Source: Terriglobia bacterium (GTDB taxonomy: Bacteria > Acidobacteriota > Terriglobia > Bryobacterales > Bryobacteraceae). From it: 64,000 bases of DNA. The stretch is from contig JAIQFS010000010.1 of the NCBI GenBank assembly GCA_020073145.1, forward strand, positions 1 through 64,000, in the 5' to 3' direction. A program made the translations under genes and the position numbers. The stretch's first letter is position 1; each line of letters starts with the position of its first letter. This document shows positions 47,272 through 55,081 of the stretch, piece by piece. The notes below the pieces were generated by a model that was given only the letters and a program-made list of their open reading frames with translations, searched no databases and had not been told where the DNA came from.

Positions 47272-48807
47272 GTGCTCCTGGATATTGCACGACGGCCCAC
47301 GGCAGAAAACTCCGCGATCCACCTCCATCCCACCGACAACGTGGCGGTGGCCCGCGTACCGCTTTCGACCGGAACGGAACTGCGGGTAGACGGCGTCCGG
47401 GTAGTGACGCTCGATGCGATCCCGGCAGGACACAAAGTCGCGCTGCAGGCGATCGCGCCGGGCGAAATCGTGCGGCGATACGGCCAGTCGATCGGCCGGG
47501 CGGGGATGGCGATCGAGGCCGGGCGGCACGTTCACACCCACAATCTCAGCTTTGCAGAACTGCCGTTACACTACGAGTTCCCTGCCAGTGAGACACCGCT
47601 GCCGGAGCCCGCGCGCAACGTCCCGAGCTTCCTCGGCTATGCGCGCGAGGACGGCCGTGTGGGCACGCGCAACTACATCGCGGTGGTGGCGGCCAGCAAT
47701 TGCGCCGCGCATACGGCCGAGTTGATCGCCCGCAGCTACGCCGGCGAGACGCTGCCTGCGAACGTGGACGGCGTGGTGGCGTTTCCCCATGGCGAAGGCT
47801 GCGGCCACGCCTTCGGGCCGGATGTGGATCAACTGCGCCGCACCCTGAGCGGTGTGTTGATGCATCCCAACGTGTCGGCGGCCGTCATCCTGGGGCTGGG
47901 GTGCGAGGTCAACCAGATCGACCATTACCTCGGCTCGGGAAGTCCGCGCAGCGGACGGCTGGCAGGCCTGACGTTGCAATCGAGCGGCGGCACACGCGGC
48001 GCCACTGACGCAGCGCGCCGCGAGATCGCCCGCTTCATGGAGCAAGCCGCCGCCGAATCCCGCACCGCCGCGCCCGTGTCCAAGATCGTGCTGGGGCTGA
48101 ATTGCGGCGGTTCGGATTCGTTTTCGGGCATCACGGCCAATCCCGCACTCGGCCACTGTTCCGACCTGTTGGCCGGCTATCGGGGCGCGCCGGTGCTCGC
48201 TGAAACCACCGAGATCTTCGGTGCCGAGTACCTGCTTGTGAAACGCTCCAAGAATCGACAGGTTGCTGAAAAACTATTGAGTTGCATCGAACATTACAAG
48301 CGATACTTGAAGCGGTTCGAAGGCAGCTTTGACGACAACCCCACGCCCGGAAACAAGGCCGGCGGCCTGAGCAACATTCTCGAAAAATCGCTAGGGGCAG
48401 TGGCCAAGGGCGGTGCCTCGCCGCTGGTGGATGTCTACGAATACGCCGAGCGCATCACGGCTCCCGGCTTCTGTTTCATGAACACACCCGGGTACGATCC
48501 GGTATCGCTCACCGGCCTGGCGGCCGGCGGCTGCAACCTGATCGCGTTCACCACCGGCCGCGGGAGCGCCATCGGCTTCCCAACCGTTCCGGTGATCAAG
48601 ATCGCGACCAATAGCGCCACCTTCCGCCAGATGTCCGACAACATGGACGTCAACGCCGGCGCCATCGCCGACGGCGAAAAGACCGTGCCGGAAGTCGGCC
48701 GCGCCATTTTCGATCTGTTACTGGAAGTAGCCTCGGGCCGCCGCACCGGCGCGGAGCGCCTGGGCCATCAGGAATTCGTCCCGTGGCGGATTGGGCCGGT
48801 GATGTGA
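47272..48807 (+). CDS. UxaA-family altronate/galactarate-type dehydratase
   Basis: 511 residues. An N-terminal SAF domain (HLHPTDNVAVARVPL to RAGMAIEAGRHVHTHNL) precedes the large catalytic domain with GYAREDGRVGTRNYIAVV, FPHGEGCGHAFG, LGCEVNQID, LNCGGSDSFSGITANPA and the C-terminal NMDVNAGAIADGEKT. Full-length UxaA acts on D-altronate; close relatives dehydrate other sugar acids. No other hexuronate genes lie nearby. GGAG is present but only 2 bases before GTG. Confidence 0.88.
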   Translation: MLLDIARRPTAENSAIHLHPTDNVAVARVPLSTGTELRVDGVRVVTLDAIPAGHKVALQAIAPGEIVRRYGQSIGRAGMAIEAGRHVHTHNLSFAELPLHYEFPASETPLPEPARNVPSFLGYAREDGRVGTRNYIAVVAASNCAAHTAELIARSYAGETLPANVDGVVAFPHGEGCGHAFGPDVDQLRRTLSGVLMHPNVSAAVILGLGCEVNQIDHYLGSGSPRSGRLAGLTLQSSGGTRGATDAARREIARFMEQAAAESRTAAPVSKIVLGLNCGGSDSFSGITANPALGHCSDLLAGYRGAPVLAETTEIFGAEYLLVKRSKNRQVAEKLLSCIEHYKRYLKRFEGSFDDNPTPGNKAGGLSNILEKSLGAVAKGGASPLVDVYEYAERITAPGFCFMNTPGYDPVSLTGLAAGGCNLIAFTTGRGSAIGFPTVPVIKIATNSATFRQMSDNMDVNAGAIADGEKTVPEVGRAIFDLLLEVASGRRTGAERLGHQEFVPWRIGPVM

Positions 48808-48825
48808 GGCTGCCCCCGACGGGCA

Positions 48826-49235
48826 CTACTGCGCGGTGAAGTAGCCGTTCAGGTCCAACACCACCTGCGCATCGTCGGTGACGTACACGCTGACAGCGCC
48901 GTTCTGTCCCGCGGGGACGATCGCCGCGTTCGCCGCCACTCGTCCATCCCAGGAATTCAGCGTCGACACAAACGGCTGGGGTTGACCCGCCGGCCAGATC
49001 GTCAGGTAACCCAGCGACTTCGCCGGCACTACCGTGACGTTCAGGGAACAGGCCTGCACACCCGATGGGATGTTGCACGGGCTCGAAGGAACCGCAAAGT
49101 CGCGCGAAGTTCCCCCGCCCAGGATCGGGCCTCCAAAAGGCCCGGCCGACCCGCGGGTATCGACCACCCGGCAGGGAGTCACCGGATGCAGTTCAAGCCC
49201 GTGGGGAAACCATTCGCCCGGGATGGCACTGCCGG
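48826..49235 (-). pseudogene. Orphan 'PVTPCRVVDTR' C-terminal module of a secreted protein
   Basis: About 120 residues from LELHPVTPCRVVDTRG through CSLNVTVVPAKSLGYLTIWPAG, FVSTLNSWDGRVAANAAIVP to VVLDLNGYFTAQ and a stop. In Acidobacteriota this module closes large secreted proteins. Here nothing of a parent protein precedes it: upstream the frame crosses the zinc-ribbon gene out of phase and no signal peptide or good start is present. So it is most simply the surviving 3' end of a deleted gene. Confidence 0.65.
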
Positions 49236-49249
49236 AACAGTGGCACCAA

Positions 49250-49447
49250 TCAGGTGCGTGGCGGCGGTTGCTCGATGCGTTCGCCGATGCGCATTTGCTT
49301 CCAGTCGTAAGTGAACTGCTCGCCGCAATCCAAGCAGACCACATACATGTCGGTGCGCGGCCCGCCGGGTTGGCTCGATGGTGTGATGGGGCGAGAGAGG
49401 CGTCTGTGGGAACAACCGAACACCTGCTTGATCAGCGCGCGGATCAT
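49250..49447 (-). CDS. Small zinc-ribbon-like protein
   Basis: 65 residues from ATG 49447, which has GGGAAG immediately upstream. FGCSHRRLSRPITP and MYVVCLDCGEQFTYDWKQM place a Cys-x-His pair and a Cys-x2-Cys pair as likely zinc ligands. Similar short proteins are common in Acidobacteriota genomes and have no assigned role. It ends close to the orphan secreted module on the same strand. Confidence 0.65.
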   Translation of the reverse strand: MIRALIKQVFGCSHRRLSRPITPSSQPGGPRTDMYVVCLDCGEQFTYDWKQMRIGERIEQPPPRT

Positions 49448-49505
49448 GCTTCCCGATTGCCGGCCCGCAGCCGCCTTGAGCGGCGGTCCCAGCCTGCTGG
49501 ATTCG

Positions 49506-50027
49506 TCAAAAATCTCCATCGTTGTCACCGGCACGATGCTCCGCCCTGACCTGAATCGATGCCCGGCTCAAGACGTCGTGGCGCGCCACGGCATTACGCC
49601 TGGAAAGTGAGCTCAAGTCGACCGAGAATGCCTGGTTGGGATCTCGCGGCGGACTCTCCACAATTTCAAGGGAGACCGGCACTACGCCCTGCCGGGTCAT
49701 GCCCAGGCGAGCCGCGGCCGCGCGCGATAGATCGATGATGCGGGACGCGATGAACGGCCCGCGATCGTTAATCCGGACCACGACGCTCGTCCGTTCGTCG
49801 ACACGGTGCACTCGCACCCTGGTCCCGAAAGGAAGGGTACGGTGCGCAGCCGTCAACTCATCCTGGTTGTAGATTTCACCGCTGGCCGCGCTTCGCCCGC
49901 TGTACGGGGCTCCGTACCAGCTGGCCAGCCCGCGCTCCCGCGCTGGAGCGATGGATCGGGCTTGGCCGAAGGCGCCGGCGCAGAGGCCGAACAGACAGCA
50001 GAAAGAACAGACAACTCGCCGGACCAC
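49506..50027 (-). CDS. rlpA: RlpA-like double-psi beta-barrel protein
   Basis: 173 residues with a signal peptide (ends GAFGQA). GLASWYGAPYSGRSAASGEIY, LTAAHRTLPFGTRVRV, VVVRINDRGPF and IIDLSRAAAARLGM are diagnostic for RlpA, a septal peptidoglycan lytic transglycosylase or binding protein. The usual SPOR domain is absent; the last 45 residues are not recognisable. The start is a GTG preceded by GAGGAGGG. Confidence 0.88.
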   Translation of the reverse strand: MVRRVVCSFCCLFGLCAGAFGQARSIAPARERGLASWYGAPYSGRSAASGEIYNQDELTAAHRTLPFGTRVRVHRVDERTSVVVRINDRGPFIASRIIDLSRAAAARLGMTRQGVVPVSLEIVESPPRDPNQAFSVDLSSLSRRNAVARHDVLSRASIQVRAEHRAGDNDGDF

Positions 50028-50162
50028 GGTTTCCCTCCTCGTGTCTGTGTCTGTTGCAGGTGTCCTGCCGAAGCAGGTATGAGGCTGAGAACTCAGGCTG
50101 TGGCTGGTTTCGTACAGTCGAGAACGTGGGTAAGAATTACGCGCCCATCGAAGGAGTGCAGT

Positions 50163-51119
50163 CTACTGCCCGGCTTTTTTCTCATCGGCGCGCGCGCCGC
50201 GGAGCATGTCCGCCATGGCGTAGTTGCCTTCGTGGCAGGCGTATTCGAAGATTGGGCCTTCGGCACGATTCATCGGAATTTGCGCGGTAAACGGCTTGGT
50301 GAAGGCGGTGGGATCGTCGACGGTAAATTCGTACCGAATCGTATCGGAGTCGGTGCGCGTGAAGCGTTCGATCAATCGCAGGTTCTCGTCGGAGCCGTGG
50401 AAGTTGGTTTTATCCGTGAAATTGGTGGTTTCCACCACCAAGGCATCGCCTTCCCAGTGGCCGCGCGGGTCGCCCATCCACTGCCGGATGTTCTTGGGCA
50501 GGTGAGGACTGCCGTCGGTCGGGATCATTCGCACGTCGTGAATCATCTCCACCAGGATAGCCACGTAACCGGGACCCTGCACAATCTGGTAGTTGTTGTT
50601 ATAAAAACTCGGCATCATGGGAGGACCGGCGGTCGGCCACAAGAGACAACGCTCGGCCAACGAACGGTCCTCGGGGCCATCGGTGGGGTGCTGCCGCGCT
50701 CCGGCGCGGGAGGCCTGGAGCCGCTGTGCCGCCTGCGGCGTCAACGCCGGCACGAGTCCGTCGGGCGGATCGACGATCAGCGACGTGCGCCGGGTCTTCA
50801 CCACTTTCGTGCCGCGGTCATACCACGCGTTGTTGTAAGCTAGTCCGACATCGGCTTCCGGCGACAGGTTGCTGCGGTTGTCCACGTTGTTCCGAGCCAC
50901 GGTCTGCTTTTCGTACTGCGCGGCCTCCGCCTCGGTGAGGAATGCCTTGCCCGCCAGGTCGGCCGGCCGCTCCAGCGGCGTGATGGTGACATTAGTCCAG
51001 GTGCCCTGCAAGTCGGGATGCCCATCGGCGGTGCGGGGCGCCGTCCCTTTTTTGGGCGTCTGGCCCGACGCGGCCAGCGCCAGCGTCAGCACCACTGTCG
51101 CTCCACCCAGCCTTCGCAT
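50163..51119 (-). CDS. Secreted GHWEGDTLVV-family protein, paralogue 1
   Basis: 318 residues with a signal peptide (ends AASGQ). Family blocks: ADGHPDLQGTWTN, RTSLIVDPPDGLVPALT, NNNYQIVQGPGYVAILVEMIHDVRMIP, QWMGDPRGHWEGDALVVETTNFTDKT, LIERFTR, YEFTVDDPTAFTKPF and FEYACHEGNYAMADMLRGAR. Function unknown. AAGGAG lies 6 bases before the ATG. It is the last gene of the seven-gene operon, 9 bases after paralogue 2. The conserved histidine, glutamate and aspartates in GHWEGD suggest a ligand or metal site. Confidence 0.8.
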   Translation of the reverse strand: MRRLGGATVVLTLALAASGQTPKKGTAPRTADGHPDLQGTWTNVTITPLERPADLAGKAFLTEAEAAQYEKQTVARNNVDNRSNLSPEADVGLAYNNAWYDRGTKVVKTRRTSLIVDPPDGLVPALTPQAAQRLQASRAGARQHPTDGPEDRSLAERCLLWPTAGPPMMPSFYNNNYQIVQGPGYVAILVEMIHDVRMIPTDGSPHLPKNIRQWMGDPRGHWEGDALVVETTNFTDKTNFHGSDENLRLIERFTRTDSDTIRYEFTVDDPTAFTKPFTAQIPMNRAEGPIFEYACHEGNYAMADMLRGARADEKKAGQ

Positions 51120-51128
51120 GCGTGCTCC

Positions 51129-52106
51129 TTATCTTTGCTTCGATTCTTTTTCTTGTGCGCGGGCTCCGCGCAGAATATCGGTTAGCGCGTAGTTGCCCTC
51201 GTTGCAGGCGTACTCAAACACCGGGCCGTCGCTGCGCGTCATCGGAATCTGCGCGGTCCAGGGATGTGTGAATGCGGTCGGATCGTCCACCGTGAACTGG
51301 TAGTTGATGGTGTCGGCGTTGACACGCGTGAACCGCTCGACCAGGTGCAGGTTCTCATCGGCGCCGCGAAACCGCGTCCGATCCGTGAAGTTGGCGGTGT
51401 CCACCACCAGGGTGTCGCCTTCCCAGTGCCCGCGCGGGTCGCCCATCCACTGCCGGATGTTTTTGGACAGGTGAGGGCTGCCGTCGGCCGGGATCATACG
51501 CGCGTCGTGGATCATCTCCACCAGGATGGCCACCGTTCCCGGGCTCTGCACGATCTGATAGTTGTTGTTATACGGTCCCGGCACCATGGGCGGCCCGGCG
51601 GTTCCCCACAGAATGCAGCGTTCCTGCAGCGACCGGTCTTCGGGACCATCCGCAGGATGGGCCGCCGCGTACGCCCTCGCCTCATCCTGCTGCTTCTGCG
51701 CCGCCGCGGTTAACGCCGGAACGCGGCCGTCTGGCGGATCGATCACCAGCGAGCTCTGCCTGGTGGGCACCACCTTGGTTCCGCGATCGAACCAGAACTG
51801 GTTGTAGTTGCCCGGGTCTCCGGCGCGCGGGGGACGGTCCACTCTTCCTTCCGCGGCCTGCTCTTCCAGCGCCGCCACTTCCGCGTCGCTCAGCACCTTC
51901 TGGCTCGAGAACTGGGTGGGGCGCTCGAAAGGCGTCACCGTCGCGTTGGTCCAGGTTCCCTGCAGATCCGGATGGCCGTCCGGTGTGCGCGGCACGGTCC
52001 AAGCCGGGGCGGGCGTCCTAGCCGCCGGTTTCGAAGCCTGTCCAACCAGCAGCCCTGCCGCCAGCAAGAACGGGGGTAATGCGCCAGGGAGGAACCGGCT
52101 GGACAT
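51129..52106 (-). CDS. Secreted GHWEGDTLVV-family protein, paralogue 2
   Basis: 325 residues from ATG 52106 with a signal peptide (SSRFLPGALPPFLLAAGLLVG). It has the same order of blocks as paralogue 1: TPDGHPDLQGTWTN, SSLVIDPPDGRVPALT, NNNYQIVQSPGTVAILVEMIHDARMIP, GHWEGDTLVVDTANFTDRT, FEYACNEGNYALTDILRGAR. Note ACNEGNY where the others have ACHEGNY. The upstream in-frame extension to 52163 overlaps the preceding gene and is rejected as a start. The 53-base gap upstream is the largest in the operon. Confidence 0.8.
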   Translation of the reverse strand: MSSRFLPGALPPFLLAAGLLVGQASKPAARTPAPAWTVPRTPDGHPDLQGTWTNATVTPFERPTQFSSQKVLSDAEVAALEEQAAEGRVDRPPRAGDPGNYNQFWFDRGTKVVPTRQSSLVIDPPDGRVPALTAAAQKQQDEARAYAAAHPADGPEDRSLQERCILWGTAGPPMVPGPYNNNYQIVQSPGTVAILVEMIHDARMIPADGSPHLSKNIRQWMGDPRGHWEGDTLVVDTANFTDRTRFRGADENLHLVERFTRVNADTINYQFTVDDPTAFTHPWTAQIPMTRSDGPVFEYACNEGNYALTDILRGARAQEKESKQR

Positions 52107-52159
52107 CCAGCCGATCCTGCCGCTCCGTGGTTGCCACCGCAACCACGCGGCGTTTGGTA

Positions 52160-52585
52160 TCACTTCTTGTCCGGCGCCGCTTCCGGAGCGCCTTCGCCCG
52201 GGTTGTTCGAGCCGAGGAACAGCTTGCGGCCATCGGTGAACGTGATGTCTCGTCCGTTGGCGCGGTTCGAGCCGTCCTTGGACTGGTAGCCATCCACCAC
52301 GATCTCCGTGCCCACGGCTAGGGAATCCTTGGTGAAGCCGCGCCGGAGCAATGTGTTGGGCGTGCCGCCTTCGACCATCCAGTTGGTGACCGTGCCGTCC
52401 GGGTTCTTCACGTCAATGTGGATCCAGGCGTGAGGATTGATCCATTCCATCTTCGTGACCTTGCCCTCGATCTTGACCGGTTTTTTGGCGTCAAATTCCG
52501 CGGCGAACGCGTGGTGCGCCCACACCGGCACAGCGGCCAGCAGCAGCGCAGCGCCCGTCATCACAACCGCTAACCTGATTCGCAT
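52160..52585 (-). CDS. Secreted DUF6152-like protein, copy 1
   Basis: 141 residues with a signal peptide (ends VPVWAHH). The mature part reads HHAFAAEFDAKKPVKIEGK, VTKMEWINPHAWIHIDVKN, GGTPNTLLRRGFTKDSL and GTEIVVDGYQSKDGSNRANG, an all-beta OB-like pattern. It matches the DUF6152 family as I recall it. An AGGAGAG site precedes the ATG. It is fifth in the operon, between paralogues 3 and 2. Function unknown. Confidence 0.78.
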   Translation of the reverse strand: MRIRLAVVMTGAALLLAAVPVWAHHAFAAEFDAKKPVKIEGKVTKMEWINPHAWIHIDVKNPDGTVTNWMVEGGTPNTLLRRGFTKDSLAVGTEIVVDGYQSKDGSNRANGRDITFTDGRKLFLGSNNPGEGAPEAAPDKK

Positions 52586-52596
52586 GGCGTCTCTCC

Positions 52597-53613
52597 TTAC
52601 TCCTTCAATTTCGTTGCCGCGTCTTGAGCGGCTCTCTTTTCGTCGGCGCGGGCCCCACGAAGGATGTCCGCCAACGCATAATTTCCCTCATGACAAGCGT
52701 ACTCGAAAATCTGGCCCTCGGCCGGAATCATGGGGATTTCCGCCTTCCACGGCTTCGTGAAGGTTGTCGGATCGTCCACCGTAAACTCGTACCGGATCTC
52801 CTCGGGTCCGACGCGGGTGAAGCGCTCGATCAGGTGCAGGTTCTCGCTTGATCCGCGGAAATTGTCCTTCTCCGAGAAGTTCGTGCTGTCGACCACCAGG
52901 GTATCGCCCTCCCAGTGTCCGCGCGGGTCGCCCAGCCACTGCCGGATACCCGGCGAAACATGCGGACGTCCATCGAGCGGGATGATGCGCGCATCGTGGA
53001 TCATCTCATGCAGAATGGCGACATAGCCGGGGCCCTGGACAATCTGAAAATCGTTATTGTAGGGGCCGGGCAGCATCGGAAGGCCGCGCGTGAGGCAGCG
53101 CTCCCACAGATTGCGGTTCTCGGGGCCGTCGGTGGCATGACCCTGAGCCTGCTCACGGGCATCGGCCAGTCTTTTCTGTGCGGCTGGCGTGAGAGCCGGA
53201 ATTTTTCCGTCCGGCGGATCGACGATCAGCGACGTGCGCCGGCTTCCGATCACCTTGCTGCCGCGGTCGCGCCAGAATTCGTTATACGAGCGGCCGACAT
53301 CAACCTCCGGACCACCGTCGCGCCGATCGCCGGTCTGTTGAGCCACCGTCTGCTTCTCATACGCGGCGGCTTCCTGCTCGGTCAAAAAGGGCTTGTTCGC
53401 CAGGGCGGCCGGCCGCTCGAGCGGCGTGATGGTGGTGTTGGTCCAGGTACCCTGGAGATCGGGCTGGCCATCGGGCGTCCGCGGGGGAGTCCAGGCCTTT
53501 CCCGAGGCCTTCACTTTGGCCGCGGCAGTCTGCGGTTGCGCGCTCGCGGGGCGTGGGATCAGCAACGCAAAGGCGGCGAGCGCGCTCACGGACGCAAGCA
53601 ATCGATGGCCCAT
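52597..53613 (-). CDS. Secreted GHWEGDTLVV-family protein, paralogue 3
   Basis: 338 residues from ATG 53613, with AAGGAGG 6 bases upstream and a signal peptide (ends RPASAQ). Blocks: TPDGQPDLQGTWTNTTITPL, RTSLIVDPPDGKIPALT, NNDFQIVQGPGYVAILHEMIHDARIIP, QWLGDPRGHWEGDTLVVDSTNFSEKD and FEYACHEGNYALADILRGAR. The segment between PENRNLWERCL and LPMLPGP is about three residues shorter than in paralogues 1 and 2. It precedes DUF6152 copy 1 by 11 bases. Confidence 0.8.
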   Translation of the reverse strand: MGHRLLASVSALAAFALLIPRPASAQPQTAAAKVKASGKAWTPPRTPDGQPDLQGTWTNTTITPLERPAALANKPFLTEQEAAAYEKQTVAQQTGDRRDGGPEVDVGRSYNEFWRDRGSKVIGSRRTSLIVDPPDGKIPALTPAAQKRLADAREQAQGHATDGPENRNLWERCLTRGLPMLPGPYNNDFQIVQGPGYVAILHEMIHDARIIPLDGRPHVSPGIRQWLGDPRGHWEGDTLVVDSTNFSEKDNFRGSSENLHLIERFTRVGPEEIRYEFTVDDPTTFTKPWKAEIPMIPAEGQIFEYACHEGNYALADILRGARADEKRAAQDAATKLKE

Positions 53614-53635
53614 GGCTGGCCTCCTTTCGCGGCGG

Positions 53636-54055
53636 CTACTTGCCTTCGTCGGAACCCGGAGTGGCGCCCGGAGCGGATCCGCCCAGGAACAACCGTTTGC
53701 CGTTGGTGAACGTGAGGCTCGCGCCGACCGCCCGATTCGCTCCATCTTTAGCCTGGTAGCCTTCGACGACAATCTCGGTGCCCACGGGCAGCGAGTCCTT
53801 GGTGAAACCGAGCCGGAACAGAGCGTTGGGGCTGCCGCCTTCCACCATCCACTGCACCACTTTGCCGTCCGCGCCTTTGACATCGAGGTGTATCCAGGAA
53901 TGGGGATTGACCAACTCCCACTTGGACACCGTGCCCTGCAATTTCAGCGGCCGGGTTGCATCGAACTCCGCAGCGAAAGCGTGATGCGCCCATGCCGGAG
54001 CCACGGCCATCAGCAGGCCGGCACCGGCAAACAGGACGGCGAGTTTCGTTCGCAT
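53636..54055 (-). CDS. Secreted DUF6152-like protein, copy 2
   Basis: 139 residues with a signal peptide (ends APAWAHH). It is very close to copy 1: HHAFAAEFDATRPLKLQGT, VSKWELVNPHSWIHLDVKG, GGSPNALFRLGFTKDSL and GTEIVVEGYQAKDGANRAVG. The two copies and their downstream paralogues (3 and 2) look like a duplicated two-gene unit. AAGGAG lies 7 bases before the ATG. It follows paralogue 4 by 14 bases. Confidence 0.78.
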   Translation of the reverse strand: MRTKLAVLFAGAGLLMAVAPAWAHHAFAAEFDATRPLKLQGTVSKWELVNPHSWIHLDVKGADGKVVQWMVEGGSPNALFRLGFTKDSLPVGTEIVVEGYQAKDGANRAVGASLTFTNGKRLFLGGSAPGATPGSDEGK

Positions 54056-54069
54056 CGAGATCTCCTTGC

Positions 54070-55065
54070 TTATTTCTTAGCGGCTTCCGCAGCCCTCTGT
54101 TCCAGAGCCCGCTCGCCGCTGAGATTGTTCCGCATGCCGTAGTTGCCCTCCTGGCAGGCGTATTCATAGATGGGGCTGTCGGTCTTGGCCCAGGTGACTT
54201 CCGCCGACCAGGGCGTCGCCCACGTATGCGGATCGTCCACCGTGAACTCGTACTTCAACGTGTCGGCGCTGGTTCGGGTGATGCGCTCGACCACGTGCAA
54301 CGATTCGCTGGAACGCTGCCACGCCGTCTTATCCGTAAAGTTGGTGGTGTCGATTACCAGCGTGTTGCCCTCCCAGTGGCCGCGGGAATCGCCCATCCAC
54401 TGGTGGATATCGGAGGGCAGGTGCGGCCGGCCGTCGGTCGGAATAATGCGCACGTCGTGGATCATCTCCTGCAGGATCGCCACGTAACCCACGCCCTGTA
54501 CGATCTGCACATCACTGTTGTAACCGGGGGAAAGCATGGGCGGTCCTTCATTCGGCCACAAAATGCATCGCTCGCCCAGCGGTCGCGTTTCCGGGCCGTC
54601 CCACTGATGCTCGCGCTGGAAGGCGGCGCGGTCCGCGGCTCGTTTCTGCGCTTCCGGCAGCACCGCCGGAATCCGGCCATCGGGTGTCGTCACCAGCGAT
54701 GTGCGCGTGTCTTCGGCGACTTTGGCGTGGCTGCGATCGAGCCCGAACTGGCTGACGTCATAATGCACCTGCAACTGGCCTTCGGGCTGAGCCGCTGCCC
54801 GCGCGGGACCTGCGCCACGACCGCCCCGTCCCTGGCCGGGCCGCTCCAACGGCACGTTGGTGGCGTTGGACCAGACTCCCGAGAGATCCGGCTGCCCGTC
54901 GGCCGTCTTGGGCGGCGTCCACGGCTTGGCCGATTCCGCGGCTTTCGCCGCCGCGGCGGTCTTCACTACCGAGGAAGGCGCCTGGCCAAAAGAAGGCACG
55001 GCCGACAGGAATGCGACCGCGGGAACGGCCGCCATCAGACTGAGGGAACGAATGGGATGACGCAT
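54070..55065 (-). CDS. Secreted GHWEGDTLVV-family protein, paralogue 4
   Basis: 331 residues with a signal peptide (ends VPSFGQA). It is more divergent in the first half (TADGQPDLSGVWSNATNVPL and a glycine-rich GQGRGGRGAGPAR stretch). It keeps NSDVQIVQGVGYVAILQEMIHDVRIIP, QWMGDSRGHWEGNTLVIDTTNFTDKT and YEYACQEGNYGMRNNLSGER. GHWEGN replaces GHWEGD. AAGGAG precedes the ATG. It lies 16 bases after paralogue 5. Confidence 0.78.
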   Translation of the reverse strand: MRHPIRSLSLMAAVPAVAFLSAVPSFGQAPSSVVKTAAAAKAAESAKPWTPPKTADGQPDLSGVWSNATNVPLERPGQGRGGRGAGPARAAAQPEGQLQVHYDVSQFGLDRSHAKVAEDTRTSLVTTPDGRIPAVLPEAQKRAADRAAFQREHQWDGPETRPLGERCILWPNEGPPMLSPGYNSDVQIVQGVGYVAILQEMIHDVRIIPTDGRPHLPSDIHQWMGDSRGHWEGNTLVIDTTNFTDKTAWQRSSESLHVVERITRTSADTLKYEFTVDDPHTWATPWSAEVTWAKTDSPIYEYACQEGNYGMRNNLSGERALEQRAAEAAKK

Positions 55066-55081
55066 CGGAACGCTCCTTAGT

